Of a DNA stretch of 64,000 nt, positions 39,622-49,616 are shown one piece after another. The DNA is taken from the NCBI RefSeq assembly GCF_030817495.1, contig NZ_JAUSZK010000001.1, positions 4,691,001-4,755,000 on the forward strand. The letters run 5' to 3'. The stretch is from Streptomyces sp. V3I7. Its GTDB lineage: Bacteria > Actinomycetota > Actinomycetes > Streptomycetales > Streptomycetaceae. Position numbers and translations under genes: made by a program. The notes beneath the pieces are model-generated. The model saw only the letters and a list, made by a program, of their open reading frames with translations, did not search any database and had not been told where the DNA came from. The first letter of the stretch is position 1. Each line of letters opens with the position of its first letter.

Positions 39622-41412
39622 GTGACTACCCAACGCACCTCAGGGCGGCGCAAGCAGGCGCTGGCCGCTGCTGCCACGGTCGCCGCGCTGCTGTCCACGG
39701 CGGCCTGCGGCGGCGGCGACGACGGCAAGGGCGGCTCGGCCGGCGCCGCCGGCTACGACGCCGCCAACAACAAGGTCGCCCAGGCCTCCCTGGCCAAGAA
39801 GGGCGGCACGCTGAGGTTCGGTGGCGCCCAGGAGGCCGACTCGTGGGACACCACGCGCGGTTACTACGGCTTCATGTGGAACTTCGCGCGCTTCTACAGC
39901 CGTCAGCTCGTCACGACCAAGACGGAGGCCGGTGCCAAGGGCGCCGAGCTGACCCCGGACCTCGCGACCGGTCTGGCCAAGATCTCCGACGACGGCAAGA
40001 CCTACACGTACACCCTGCGTGACGGTCTGACGTGGGAGGATGGCAAGCCGATCACGTCGAAGGACGTCAAGTACGGCATCGAGCGCGTCTGGGCGCAGGA
40101 CGTGCTGTCGGGCGGCCCGGTCTACGTGAAGGACGTCCTCGACCCCAAGGGCGAGTACAAGGGTCCGTACAAGGACAAGTCCAAGGACAAGCTGGGTCTG
40201 AAGGCGATCGAGACGCCGGACGACAAGACCGTCGTCTTCAAGCTCCCGAAGCCCAACGCGGACTTCGAGGAGATGCTGGCCATGGTGTCGGCCTCCCCGG
40301 TCCGCCAGGACAAGGACACCAAGTCCAAGTACGGTCTGCACCCGTTCTCCTCCGGCCCGTACAAGTTCAAGTCGTACAGCCCGGGCAAGGACATGACCCT
40401 GGTCCGCAACACCGCCTGGAAGCAGTCCTCGGACCCGATCCGCAAGGCGTACCCGGACAAGATCACGATCAAGTTCTTCACGAACGCCAACGACCTGGAC
40501 CAGCGCCTGATCAACGGTGACCTGGACCTGGACATCAACCAGACCGGCATGTCGCCGCAGGGTCGCACCATCGCCCTCAAGCAGCACAAGGGCAACCTGG
40601 ACAACCCGATCTCCGGCTTCATCCGTTACGCGACGTTCCCGCAGACGGTGAAGCCGTTCGACAACATCCACTGCCGCAACGCCGTGATCTACGGCGCCGA
40701 CCACGTGTCGCTCCAGACCGCCCGTGGCGGCCCGCTCGCCGGCGGCGACATCGGCACCAACATGCTGCCCCCGGGTGTCGCGGGCGGCGAGGGCCAGAAG
40801 TACGACCCGTTCGAGCTCAACGGTGCCAACAAGAACGGCAACGTCGCCAAGGCCAAGCAGGAGCTGAAGGCCTGCGGCAAGCCGAAGGGCTTCAAGACCA
40901 CCATCGCCGTCCGCAACAACAAGCCGGTCGAGGTGGCCACCGCCCAGTCGCTGCAGGCGTCGCTGAAGAAGGTCGGCATCGACACGCAGATCGACCAGTA
41001 CGACGGTTCGCAGTCCACCGGCATCATCGGCAGCCCTTCGAACGTGAAGAAGAAGGGCTACGGCATCATCATCATGGGCTGGGGCGCCGACTTCCCGACC
41101 GTCCAGGGCTACGGCCTGCCGCTGTGGGACAGCAAGTACATCCTTCAGAGCGGTAACAACAACTTCGGCATGATCAAGGACAAGGCGATCGACGGCCTGT
41201 TCGACAAGTACATCAAGTCGACGGACGACGCCGAGAAGACCAAGCTCGCCACCGAGATCAACCACAAGGTCATGGAGGGCGGTTACTACCTGCCCTTCGT
41301 CTTCGAGAAGTTCATCAACTGGCGCGGGGACAACCTGGCGAACGTGTACACGACCGACGCCTACAGCGGTCAGTACGACTTCGTCAACCTCGGCCTGAAG
41401 TCCGCGAAGTAA
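39622..41412 (+). CDS. Oligopeptide-binding lipoprotein (SBP family 5)
   Basis: 596 residues. The lipoprotein signal ends ALLSTAAC, followed by a Gly/Asp-rich linker. The SBP_bac_5 fold is shown by TLRFGGAQEADSWDTTRGYYG, YTYTLRDGLTWEDGKPITSKDV and the C-terminal FVFEKFINWRGD. It captures peptides or related solutes outside the membrane for the DppBC permease. Codon use is strongly biased, suggesting high expression. GGAGG precedes the GTG start. A stable hairpin follows the gene. Confidence 0.93.
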   Translation: MTTQRTSGRRKQALAAAATVAALLSTAACGGGDDGKGGSAGAAGYDAANNKVAQASLAKKGGTLRFGGAQEADSWDTTRGYYGFMWNFARFYSRQLVTTKTEAGAKGAELTPDLATGLAKISDDGKTYTYTLRDGLTWEDGKPITSKDVKYGIERVWAQDVLSGGPVYVKDVLDPKGEYKGPYKDKSKDKLGLKAIETPDDKTVVFKLPKPNADFEEMLAMVSASPVRQDKDTKSKYGLHPFSSGPYKFKSYSPGKDMTLVRNTAWKQSSDPIRKAYPDKITIKFFTNANDLDQRLINGDLDLDINQTGMSPQGRTIALKQHKGNLDNPISGFIRYATFPQTVKPFDNIHCRNAVIYGADHVSLQTARGGPLAGGDIGTNMLPPGVAGGEGQKYDPFELNGANKNGNVAKAKQELKACGKPKGFKTTIAVRNNKPVEVATAQSLQASLKKVGIDTQIDQYDGSQSTGIIGSPSNVKKKGYGIIIMGWGADFPTVQGYGLPLWDSKYILQSGNNNFGMIKDKAIDGLFDKYIKSTDDAEKTKLATEINHKVMEGGYYLPFVFEKFINWRGDNLANVYTTDAYSGQYDFVNLGLKSAK

Positions 41413-41469
41413 CCCCGGCACACCCGCCGTACGGCACGAAAGGCAGGTGAAGGCCGGCGACGCGTGAGC

Positions 41470-41499
41470 GCGGGCCACCGGAGGAATCCGGTGGCCCGC
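41470..41499 (+). terminator. Intercistronic hairpin after the binding protein gene
   Basis: Perfect 12-bp stem (GCGGGCCACCGG / CCGGTGGCCCGC, loop AGGAAT), extended to 13 bp by one outer pair. It likely protects the binding-protein mRNA and attenuates the downstream permease and ATPase genes. Confidence 0.75.
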
Positions 41500-41521
41500 G
41501 GTCCGCGGCGGGCCGAGAGCT

Positions 41522-42516
<995 letters not shown>

Positions 42517-42520
<4 letters not shown>

Positions 42521-43611
42521 CCGAACTCAGCAAGAGCGGCGCCGTGAGCGAGCCCGTCAGCGGCTCGCCCGCCCCCTCCGCATTCCTCGAAGTACGCGAC
42601 CTGAAGGTGCACTTCCCGACCGACGACGGTCTGGTCAAGTCCGTCGACGGGCTCAGCTTCAAGCTGGAGAAGGGCAAGACCCTCGGCATCGTGGGCGAGT
42701 CCGGCTCGGGCAAGTCCGTGACCTCGCTCGGCATCATGGGCCTGCACACCGCCGGCCAGTACGGCAAGCGCAAGGCGCGGATATCCGGCGAGATCTGGCT
42801 GGACGGCACCGAACTGCTGGGCGCCAGCCCGGACAAGGTGCGCAAGCTGCGCGGCCGTCAGATGTCGATGATCTTCCAGGACCCGCTGTCCGCGCTGCAC
42901 CCGTACTACACGATCGGCCAGCAGATCGTGGAGGCGTACCGGATCCACCACGACGTCGACAAGAAGACCGCCCGCAAGCGGGCGATCGAGATGCTCGACC
43001 GCGTGGGCATCCCGCAGCCGGACAAGCGCGTCGACAGCTACCCGCACGAGTTCTCCGGCGGTATGCGCCAGCGCGCGATGATCGCGATGTCGCTGGTCAA
43101 CAACCCCGAGCTGCTCATCGCGGACGAGCCGACGACCGCCCTCGACGTGACCGTCCAGGCGCAGATCCTCGACCTCATCCGGGATCTGCAGAAGGAGTTC
43201 GGCTCCGCGGTCATCATCATCACCCACGACCTGGGCGTCGTCGCCGAGCTCGCCGACGACATCCTGGTCATGTACGGCGGCCGCTGCGTCGAGCGGGGCC
43301 CGGCGGAGAAGGTGTTCTACGAGCCCCGGCACCCCTACACCTGGGGCCTGCTCGGCTCGATGCCGCGCCTCGACCGTGACCAGCAGGAGCGTCTGATCCC
43401 GGTCAAGGGATCGCCGCCCTCGCTGATCAACATCCCGTCCGGCTGCGCCTTCAACCCGCGCTGCCCCTACGCCGACCTCCCGAAGGACAACGTCACCCGC
43501 ACGGTCCGCCCGGAGCTGACCGAGGTCGGCAGCCGGCACTGGGCCGCCTGCCACATGTCGCAGGAGCAGCGGGAGCGTATCTGGACCGAAGAGATTGCGC
43601 CGAAGCTGTGA
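42517..43611 (+). CDS. Oligopeptide ABC transporter ATPase (DppD type)
   Basis: 364 residues. Walker A is [14 protein letters not shown], the Q-loop is [12 protein letters not shown], the signature is [13 protein letters not shown], Walker B is [12 protein letters not shown], and the H-loop is IIITHDLG. The C-terminal oligo_HPY domain ([13 protein letters not shown]...[15 protein letters not shown]) carries Cys residues that can bind an Fe-S cluster in this subfamily. Overlaps its neighbours by ATGA and GTGA. Confidence 0.94.
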
Positions 43612-45212
43612 GCGAGAACCCCAAGGACACGGCGGTGACGATTCCCGCACAGAGCGAGGGCGAGGGCGTCACCCTCACCCAGGACGCCGCCCCCGGCGAG
43701 ATCCTGCTCAAGGTGACCGGGCTCCAGAAGCACTTCCCGATCCGCAAGGGCCTGCTCCAGCGGCAGGTCGGCGCGGTCCGCGCGGTCGACGGCATCGACT
43801 TCGAGGTCCGGGCCGGCGAGACCCTCGGCGTGGTGGGCGAGTCGGGCTGCGGCAAGTCGACGATGGGCCGGCTGATCACCCGGCTGCTCGAACCGACCGC
43901 CGGTACGGTCGAGTTCGAGGGCAAGAACATCACGCACCTCGGCGTGGGCAAGATGCGCCCGCTGCGCCGTGACGTGCAGATGATCTTCCAGGACCCGTAC
44001 TCGTCGCTGAACCCGCGCCACACCATCGGCACGATCGTCGGCGCTCCCTTCCGGCTCCAGGGCGTGACGCCCGAGGGCGGCATCAAGAAGGAAGTGCAGC
44101 GGCTGCTTTCGGTCGTGGGTCTCAACCCCGAGCACTACAACCGCTATCCGCACGAGTTCTCCGGCGGTCAGCGCCAGCGCATCGGCATCGCCCGCGCGCT
44201 CGCGCTCAACCCGAAGCTGGTCGTGGCGGACGAGCCGGTCTCGGCCCTGGACGTGTCGATCCAGGCCCAGGTCGTGAACCTGCTGGACGACCTCCAGGAG
44301 GAACTCGGCCTGACATACGTGATCATCGCGCACGACCTCTCGGTCGTCCGGCACGTCTCGGACCGGATCGCGGTGATGTACCTCGGCAAGATCGTCGAGC
44401 TGGCCGACCGGGACGCGCTGTACAACGCGCCGATGCACCCGTACACCAAGGCGCTGATGTCGGCGGTGCCGATCCCGGACCCGAAGCGGAAGAACGCGAA
44501 GAGCGAGCGCATCCTGCTCAAGGGCGACGTGCCCTCGCCGATCTCCCCGCCGAGCGGCTGCCGCTTCCACACCCGCTGCTGGAAGGCGACGGAGATCTGC
44601 AGGACGACCGAGCCGCAGCTCATCGAGCTGCTGCCCGGCCAGCGGGTCGCCTGCCACCACCCGGAGAACTTCGCCGACCAGGCCCCGCAGGACACGGTGC
44701 TGCTCACCGTCGCGAAGGAGGCGTCGGAGCTCGTGCCGGACGCGGTCCTGGAGGAGTCGGCGGAGACGTCGGCGGCGGTCGCGGCGGAGGTCGCGGAGGC
44801 CCAGGAGGAGGCCGCGGAGGAGGCTGTGGCTTCGGAGGAGGCTGTGGCTTCCGACGAGGCTGCGGAGGAGGCCGTGGAGGAGTCGGCTGCCGTCGAGGCG
44901 GAGGCCGAGGACGGGACCGAGGCTGCGGAGGAGACTCCCGCTGAGGCTGAGGCTGAGGCTGAGGCTGAGGCTGAGGCTGAGGCTGAGGCTGAGGCTGAGG
45001 CCCGCGCCGAAGAGGACGAGGCCGACGCGGAGGTTCTCGTCGACGACGAAGGCCGGTGCGCGGCGTGCGGCAGCGAGCCGACGCGGGGCCGTCCGCGGCG
45101 GGCGTCCGCCGAGGCCGGACCCGCGGAGATCGCGGAGACCGACACCGCATCCAAATCCGACGGTGCGCCGGAGGCCGACGGCACCGGCCCCCAGGAGCCC
45201 ACCGGTAAGTGA
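43608..45212 (+). CDS. Oligopeptide ABC transporter ATPase (DppF type) with long acidic tail
   Basis: 534 residues. Residues 1-~365 are a normal DppF ATPase: [41 protein letters not shown], and oligo_HPY with [15 protein letters not shown]. The remaining ~165 residues are an Ala/Glu-rich acidic extension, including ten consecutive Ala-Glu pairs and ending with a small CAACG motif and a Ser/Thr/Glu tail. The family normally ends near residue 350, so the tail is exceptional. Its function is unknown; it could be a tether or a regulatory polyanion. Confidence 0.92.
   Translation: MSENPKDTAVTIPAQSEGEGVTLTQDAAPGEILLKVTGLQKHFPIRKGLLQRQVGAVRAVDGIDFEVRAGETLGVVGESGCGKSTMGRLITRLLEPTAGTVEFEGKNITHLGVGKMRPLRRDVQMIFQDPYSSLNPRHTIGTIVGAPFRLQGVTPEGGIKKEVQRLLSVVGLNPEHYNRYPHEFSGGQRQRIGIARALALNPKLVVADEPVSALDVSIQAQVVNLLDDLQEELGLTYVIIAHDLSVVRHVSDRIAVMYLGKIVELADRDALYNAPMHPYTKALMSAVPIPDPKRKNAKSERILLKGDVPSPISPPSGCRFHTRCWKATEICRTTEPQLIELLPGQRVACHHPENFADQAPQDTVLLTVAKEASELVPDAVLEESAETSAAVAAEVAEAQEEAAEEAVASEEAVASDEAAEEAVEESAAVEAEAEDGTEAAEETPAEAEAEAEAEAEAEAEAEAEARAEEDEADAEVLVDDEGRCAACGSEPTRGRPRRASAEAGPAEIAETDTASKSDGAPEADGTGPQEPTGK
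44940..44999. repeat. (GCTGAG)10 coding microsatellite
   Basis: Ten perfect GCTGAG units encode Ala-Glu ten times. GCT is a rare alanine codon in this genome, so the uniform run marks recent slippage expansion rather than selected codon use. Confidence 0.95.
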
Positions 45213-45303
45213 CGCTGGACACCCGCGCAGAGCCAGGCCGACCGGGCCCTTCCCAGTCACGACAGGGAGACCACCCCGGCCACCTGGCTTTGTAAGGTTC
45301 ACG

Positions 45304-45331
45304 CACCCTGACAGGTGAGAATGTCAGGGTG
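45304..45331 (+). promoter_or_regulatory. Start-codon hairpin of the TRIC-family gene
   Basis: Perfect 10-bp inverted repeat, CACCCTGACA at 45304-45313 and TGTCAGGGTG at 45322-45331, with an 8-nt loop. The loop holds a possible ribosome-binding site (AGGTGAG) and the GTG start (45329) forms the end of the 3' arm. A TAAGGT -10-like box just upstream would place the transcript start at the hairpin. It could work as an RNA control structure or as an operator. Confidence 0.6.
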
Positions 45332-45982
45332 CTCCAGCAACTGTTCTCCCCCTCCGTCCAGCACACGATCGATCTCGTCGGCATCTTCGTCTTCGCGATC
45401 TCCGGTGCGCTGCTCGCCGTGCGCAAGAACTTCGACGTCTTCGGCATCGCCGTCCTCGCCGAGGTCACCGCGCTGGGCGGAGGGCTGTTCCGTGATCTGA
45501 TCATCGGCGCCGTCCCCCCGGCTGCCTTCACGGACCTGGGGTACGGCATCACGCCGCTGCTCGCCGCGCTCCTCGTCTTCTTCCTGCATCCGCACGTCGA
45601 GCGCATCCAGGTCGCGGTCAACGTCTTCGACGCGGCCGGCCTCGGCCTGTTCTGCGTCGCCGGGACGACCAAGGCGTACGAGTACGGCCTCGGACTCCCC
45701 GCCTCCGCGACCCTCGGCCTCGCCACCGCCGTCGGCGGCGGTGTCCTGCGCGACGTACTCGCCAACGAGGTCCCGTCCCTGCTGCGCTGGGACCGCGACC
45801 TGTACGCGGTGCCGGCGATGGTCGGCGCCATCATGGTGGCGCTGTGCATCCGCTACGACGTCCTGACCCCGTTCACCAGCGGCCTCGCGGCCCTCACCGC
45901 CTTCGTCCTGCGCCTGCTCGCGATGCGCTTCCACTGGCGGGCGCCGCGCGCCTGGAACCGCAGGTCGACGGTGACGGAGTAG
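45329..45982 (+). CDS. TRIC/UPF0126-family membrane protein (cation channel or glycine transporter-like)
   Basis: 217 residues with about seven transmembrane segments in two repeats. The repeats carry the family motifs ALGGGLFRDLIIGAVPP and AVGGGVLRDVLANEVPS. Prokaryotic TRIC proteins are trimeric K+ channels, and some UPF0126 members transport glycine. Which applies here cannot be told. The C-terminus is basic. Translation may be controlled by the hairpin at its start. Confidence 0.88.
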   Translation: MLQQLFSPSVQHTIDLVGIFVFAISGALLAVRKNFDVFGIAVLAEVTALGGGLFRDLIIGAVPPAAFTDLGYGITPLLAALLVFFLHPHVERIQVAVNVFDAAGLGLFCVAGTTKAYEYGLGLPASATLGLATAVGGGVLRDVLANEVPSLLRWDRDLYAVPAMVGAIMVALCIRYDVLTPFTSGLAALTAFVLRLLAMRFHWRAPRAWNRRSTVTE

Positions 45983-46023
45983 GAGCACGCCGGGTCGGTC
46001 TGAGCGGCCGGACTCAGCAAAGC

Positions 46024-46052
46024 TACCGCTCAGTAATTTCCTGCTGTACGGT
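46024..46052 (+). promoter_or_regulatory. Operator-like dyad and -10 box before the thioesterase gene
   Basis: TACCGCTCAGTA (46024-46035) is an imperfect dyad typical of TetR/FadR acyl-CoA regulators. It overlaps the -35 zone of a promoter whose -10 box is TACGGT (46047-46052). The ATG is 6 nt later, so the transcript is probably leaderless. Confidence 0.45.
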
Positions 46053-46058
46053 GCACGC

Positions 46059-46919
46059 ATGCCAGAAGCAGCTATCGCATCCGACGCGCGTGCCGTCATC
46101 GGCGACAGCGAGTTCGACCGGGACACGGCACTCACCCGCCGCGAGCCCGGCGTCTACGACATCGACCTCTCGGCCGGCTGGACGATCATCAGCGCGGTCA
46201 ACGGCGGCTATCTGCTGGCCGTGGTCGGCCGGGCCCTCGCGGAGACGCTCCCGCATTCCGACCCGTTCACGATCTCCGCGCACTACCTGACGGCGTCCCA
46301 GCCGGGCCCCGCGGTCGTGCGCACCGAGACCGTGCGCACCGGCCGCTCCCTCTCCACCGGCCAGGCCTCCCTCTTCCAGTACGACGAGCAGGGCGCCGAG
46401 GTCGAGCGGATCCGCGTCCTCGCCTCCTACGGCGACCTCGACGCCCTCCCCGACGACGTCCGTACGACCGCGACGCCGCCGGCGATCCCGCCCATGGACC
46501 AGTGCTTCGGTCCCCAGGACGGCCCGAGCCCGGTCAAGGGCAGCTCCGCCATCACCGACCGGCTGATGCTCAAGCTGGACCCGTCCACCCTCGGCTGGGC
46601 GCTCGGTTCCCCGTCCGGCAAGGGCGAGATGCGCGCCTGGTTCGGGCTGGCGGACGGCCGTGAGGCCGACCCGCTCTCGCTGCTGCTCGCGGTGGACGCC
46701 CTGCCGCCGACCGCCTTCGAGATGGGCCTGACCGGCTGGGTGCCCACGGTCGAGCTGACCGTGCACGTACGCCACCGCCCGGCGCCGGGCCCGCTACGGG
46801 TGTCGATCACCACCCGCAACCTGGCCGGCGGCTTCCTGGAGGAGGACGCCGAGGTCTGGGACAGCGCCGACCGGCTGGTCGCGCAGTCCCGCCAGCTGGC
46901 CCGGGTCAGGCTCGGCTGA
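46059..46919 (+). CDS. Acyl-CoA thioesterase (TesB-like double hotdog)
   Basis: 286 residues. Two hotdog repeats are present. The first has IISAVNGGYLLAVVGRAL with SDPFTISAHYLTASQPG. The second runs through MRAWFGLADGREADPLSLLLAVDALPP to LTVHVRHRPAPGPLRV. It would hydrolyse acyl-CoA to free acid and CoA. ATG 46059 with a probable leaderless mRNA. The dyad upstream suggests TetR-type regulation, though the TetR gene nearby has its own, different operator sequence. Confidence 0.85.
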   Translation: MPEAAIASDARAVIGDSEFDRDTALTRREPGVYDIDLSAGWTIISAVNGGYLLAVVGRALAETLPHSDPFTISAHYLTASQPGPAVVRTETVRTGRSLSTGQASLFQYDEQGAEVERIRVLASYGDLDALPDDVRTTATPPAIPPMDQCFGPQDGPSPVKGSSAITDRLMLKLDPSTLGWALGSPSGKGEMRAWFGLADGREADPLSLLLAVDALPPTAFEMGLTGWVPTVELTVHVRHRPAPGPLRVSITTRNLAGGFLEEDAEVWDSADRLVAQSRQLARVRLG

Positions 46920-47065
46920 GCGACGCCCAACCGCCGCGACCCCGCCAGGGGTTCTGTACGACAGGGGCGGCGCACCCGATCCAACGGGTGCGCCGCCCCT
47001 GTGTGTTGTACGGCTGTGTTGTTGTGCGTTCGTGGTCGTACGTCTGTGCTGTGCGTCGTCGCCGG

Positions 47066-47704
47066 TCAGTCCAGCCAGTGCCGGCTTCCGATGTGGATCA
47101 GCCGTAGCTGGCGGGTCGCGGCGTGGGCGACGCGCTCCCACTCCTCGGCCGACGGCTCCGTCCCGTCCGGGGTCTCCAGCGCCTCCATGAAGAGCGACGC
47201 GGTGCTGAGCAGCTGGTCGACGTAGAGGTGGCCGAGCATCAGCAGGTCGTCGCCGGTCCAGTCCGCGACCGCCGGGCCGTTGCTCAGCTCATCGCTCAAC
47301 TCCCGTGCGAACCGCGACAGTTGCGCGCGGATCGCGTCCCGTACGGGCTGGACTCCGCCGTGCCGTTCGCGGGCGATGAAACGGATGTGGGCGGGGTGGC
47401 TCCGCACGTGCTGGGCGATCAACCGCACGGCGTGCGGGATGCGTTCGTCGTCGGACATGGACACCGTGGTGCGCACCATCGGGTGCAGGCTGCCCAGCGC
47501 CTCCTCCACGAGGGCCACGCCGAGATCGGCGGTGGAGTGGAAGTGCCGGTAGAAGGCGGTGGGGGCGATGCCGGCGGCGCGGGTGACCTCGCGCAGGCCC
47601 AGGCTGCTCAGGCTCTGGTCCTCCAGCAGCTCGAGCGCCGCGTCGAGAAGCGCCCGTCGGGTCTTCTGCTTCTGGGCCTGGCGGATGCCCACGGTGTGAC
47701 TCAT
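47066..47704 (-). CDS. TetR-family transcriptional regulator
   Basis: 212 residues. The N-terminal HTH is clear (RRALLDAALELLEDQSLSSL followed by REVTRAAGIAPTAFYRHF). The C-terminal ligand domain resembles the FabR/TetR_C_33 type (HVRSHPAHIRFIARERHGG). It is divergent from two small membrane protein genes. The intergenic region holds a 28-bp dyad and a second matching half-site close to its own start, so autoregulation and control of the divergent pair are likely. Ligand unknown, possibly an acyl-CoA or fatty acid by family analogy. Confidence 0.9.
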   Translation of the reverse strand: MSHTVGIRQAQKQKTRRALLDAALELLEDQSLSSLGLREVTRAAGIAPTAFYRHFHSTADLGVALVEEALGSLHPMVRTTVSMSDDERIPHAVRLIAQHVRSHPAHIRFIARERHGGVQPVRDAIRAQLSRFARELSDELSNGPAVADWTGDDLLMLGHLYVDQLLSTASLFMEALETPDGTEPSAEEWERVAHAATRQLRLIHIGSRHWLD

Positions 47705-47714
47705 GTCATCCAGT

Positions 47715-47726
47715 TAACAACTGTTC
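47715..47726. promoter_or_regulatory. Putative TetR half-site near its own start
   Basis: TAACAACTGTTC, the exact reverse complement of 47770-47781 within the main operator. It lies 11-22 bp from the regulator ATG. Confidence 0.5.
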
Positions 47727-47767
47727 TCCGTAATTGAAAAGCCGTGAGCGCGCTAGACTCAGAGTCA

Positions 47768-47795
47768 GTGAACAGTTGTTACTACAACCGTTCAC
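47768..47795. promoter_or_regulatory. Putative TetR operator, 28-bp dyad
   Basis: Arms GTGAACAGTTGT (47768-47779) and ACAACCGTTCAC (47784-47795) are complementary at 11 of 12 positions around a 4-bp centre. It sits just downstream of a TAGACT -10-like box (47754-47759), so binding would block transcription of the small membrane protein genes. Confidence 0.65.
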
Positions 47796-47836
47796 CGACA
47801 CGCTTTGCGAGTATCTCGGAGGGGGGATCGCATCCC

Positions 47837-48016
47837 ATGCTCTTCATCGTCGCCGCGCTCCTGCTGTTCGGAGTCGTCCTGGGCTCCGTCGCTCACGCGC
47901 CGCTGTCCGTCACCGCCGTCGCCGCGGCCGTCATCGCCGTCTGGCTCGGTGTCTTCGCGCTCCGCGAGCGCCACGCCCGGCAGCGGGCCCGCGCCCGCGC
48001 CGTGCCGGTCAAGTAG
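47837..48016 (+). CDS. Small two-helix membrane protein
   Basis: 59 residues from ATG 47837. Two hydrophobic helices (MLFIVAALLLFGVVLGSVAH; VTAVAAAVIAVWLGVFAL) are followed by a strongly basic tail (RERHARQRARARAVPVK). GGAGGGGGG lies upstream at long spacing. No known domain. Downstream of the TetR operator and likely co-transcribed with the DUF4190 gene. Confidence 0.7.
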   Translation: MLFIVAALLLFGVVLGSVAHAPLSVTAVAAAVIAVWLGVFALRERHARQRARARAVPVK

Positions 48017-48061
48017 CCCTCGATTCACATCCATCGACCCGACCGCCGGGAGTTGACCACC

Positions 48062-48328
48062 ATGCACCTCACCGCACCGGCCGACCGTCGCACCGCCCCG
48101 CGCGACGCCGACGGGATGGCCGTCGCGTCGTTCATCCTCGGGCTCCTCGGCCTGCTCGTCCTCAACCTGGTCCTCGGCCCCATCGCCGTCGTCCTGGCCG
48201 GCGTAGCCCTGTGGCGGGGGACCGCCCGCCGCGGCCGCGCCCTGCTCGGCCTCATCCTGGGCCTCGCCGACCTGGTGGTCCTGGCGGCGTTCGTCCAGGC
48301 CGACCAGACGGTGTCCTGGAGCTTCTAG
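48062..48328 (+). CDS. DUF4190 domain small membrane protein
   Basis: 88 residues from ATG 48062, with GGGAG 9 nt upstream. DUF4190 pattern: AVASFILGLLGLLVLNLVLG, then IAVVLAGVALWRG, then RRGRALLGLILGLADLVVL, giving two or three membrane segments around a basic loop. Function unknown. Forms a probable bicistron with the preceding small protein under the TetR operator. Confidence 0.8.
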   Translation: MHLTAPADRRTAPRDADGMAVASFILGLLGLLVLNLVLGPIAVVLAGVALWRGTARRGRALLGLILGLADLVVLAAFVQADQTVSWSF

Positions 48329-48411
48329 TTCCGTGGCCTCAGGGGCGCCTGAGGCCAGTGGTGTGACCGTCGATCCGTGCCGTGGTGGGCCCCCGTAGAA
48401 TCGGGCTCACC

Positions 48412-49575
48412 ATGGCATACCTCGACCACGCCGCGACCACTCCGATGCTCCCGGAGGCGGCAGCGGCGCTGACCGCCCAGTTGAGCATCACCGGCAACGC
48501 GTCCTCGCTGCACGCCTCCGGCCGGCGGGCCCGCCGCATGGTCGAGGAGTCCCGTGAGACCCTCGCGGAAGCGCTGGGCGCCCGCCCCAGCGAGGTCGTC
48601 TTCACCTCCGGCGGAACCGAGGCCGACAACCTCGCGGTCAAGGGCCTGTACTGGTCCCGGCGCGCCGCCGACCCGGCCCGCACCCGCATCCTCGCCAGCC
48701 CCGTCGAGCACCACGCCGTCCTGGACGCCGTCCACTGGCTCGGCGAGCACGAGGGCGCCACCGTCGAGTACCTCCCCGTCGACCGGTACGGACGCGTCCA
48801 CGCCGAGGCGCTGCGCGAGGCCATCGTCCGCAACCCGGACGACGTCGCCCTGGCCACGGTCATGTGGGCCAACAACGAGATCGGCACACTCATGCCGGTC
48901 CGTGAACTGGCCGACGTCGCCGCCGAGTTCGGCGTGCCGCTGCACGCCGACGCGGTCCAGGCCTTCGGCCAGGTGCCCGTCGACTTCGCCGCGTCCGGCC
49001 TCGCCGCGATGACCGTCTCCGGCCACAAGATCGGTGGGCCGTACGGCATCGGCGCCCTGCTCCTCGGCCGCGACCAGACCCCCGTGCCCGTACTGCACGG
49101 CGGCGGGCAGGAGCGCCACGTCCGCTCCGGCACGCTCGACGTCCCGGCCGTCGCCTCCTTCGCGGTGGCCGCCCGGCTGGCCGCCGAGCAGCGCGAGTGG
49201 TTCGCCCGTGAGATCGGCGCCCTGCGCGACACCCTGATCGACGCGGTCCGCACGGCCGTTCCGGACGCGATCCTCGGCGGCGACCCCGTGGACCGCCTCC
49301 CCGCCAACGCCCACTTCACCTTCCCCGGCTGCGAGGGGGACTCCCTGCTCCTCCTCCTCGACGCCCAGGGCATCGAGTGCTCCACCGGCTCCGCCTGCAC
49401 CGCGGGCGTCGCCCAGCCGAGCCACGTCCTCCTCGCCACCGGCACCGACCCGGACCTGGCCCGCGGCACCCTGCGCTTCTCCCTCGGACACACCTCCACG
49501 AAGGCCGACGTCGACGCGGTGGCGCAGGCCATCGGCCCCGCGGTCGAGCGGGCGCGCGCGGCCGGGCTGACGTAA
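48412..49575 (+). CDS. Cysteine desulfurase (IscS/NifS-like)
   Basis: 387 residues from ATG 48412. The N-terminal [11 protein letters not shown], the PLP-Lys loop [13 protein letters not shown] and the active-site Cys in [18 protein letters not shown] are seen, with [13 protein letters not shown]. It generates persulfide sulfur from L-cysteine. The next gene on this strand is mnmA, so it is probably the sulfur donor for tRNA thiolation, as YrvO is in Bacillus. TAGAAT 10 nt before the ATG suggests a near-leaderless transcript. Confidence 0.93.
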   Translation: MAYLDHAATTPMLPEAAAALTAQLSITGNASSLHASGRRARRMVEESRETLAEALGARPSEVVFTSGGTEADNLAVKGLYWSRRAADPARTRILASPVEHHAVLDAVHWLGEHEGATVEYLPVDRYGRVHAEALREAIVRNPDDVALATVMWANNEIGTLMPVRELADVAAEFGVPLHADAVQAFGQVPVDFAASGLAAMTVSGHKIGGPYGIGALLLGRDQTPVPVLHGGGQERHVRSGTLDVPAVASFAVAARLAAEQREWFAREIGALRDTLIDAVRTAVPDAILGGDPVDRLPANAHFTFPGCEGDSLLLLLDAQGIECSTGSACTAGVAQPSHVLLATGTDPDLARGTLRFSLGHTSTKADVDAVAQAIGPAVERARAAGLT

Positions 49576-49616
49576 CGGCGGCGGGCCGAGCGACAGGCGC
49601 CGGACCGGCCGGCGCG

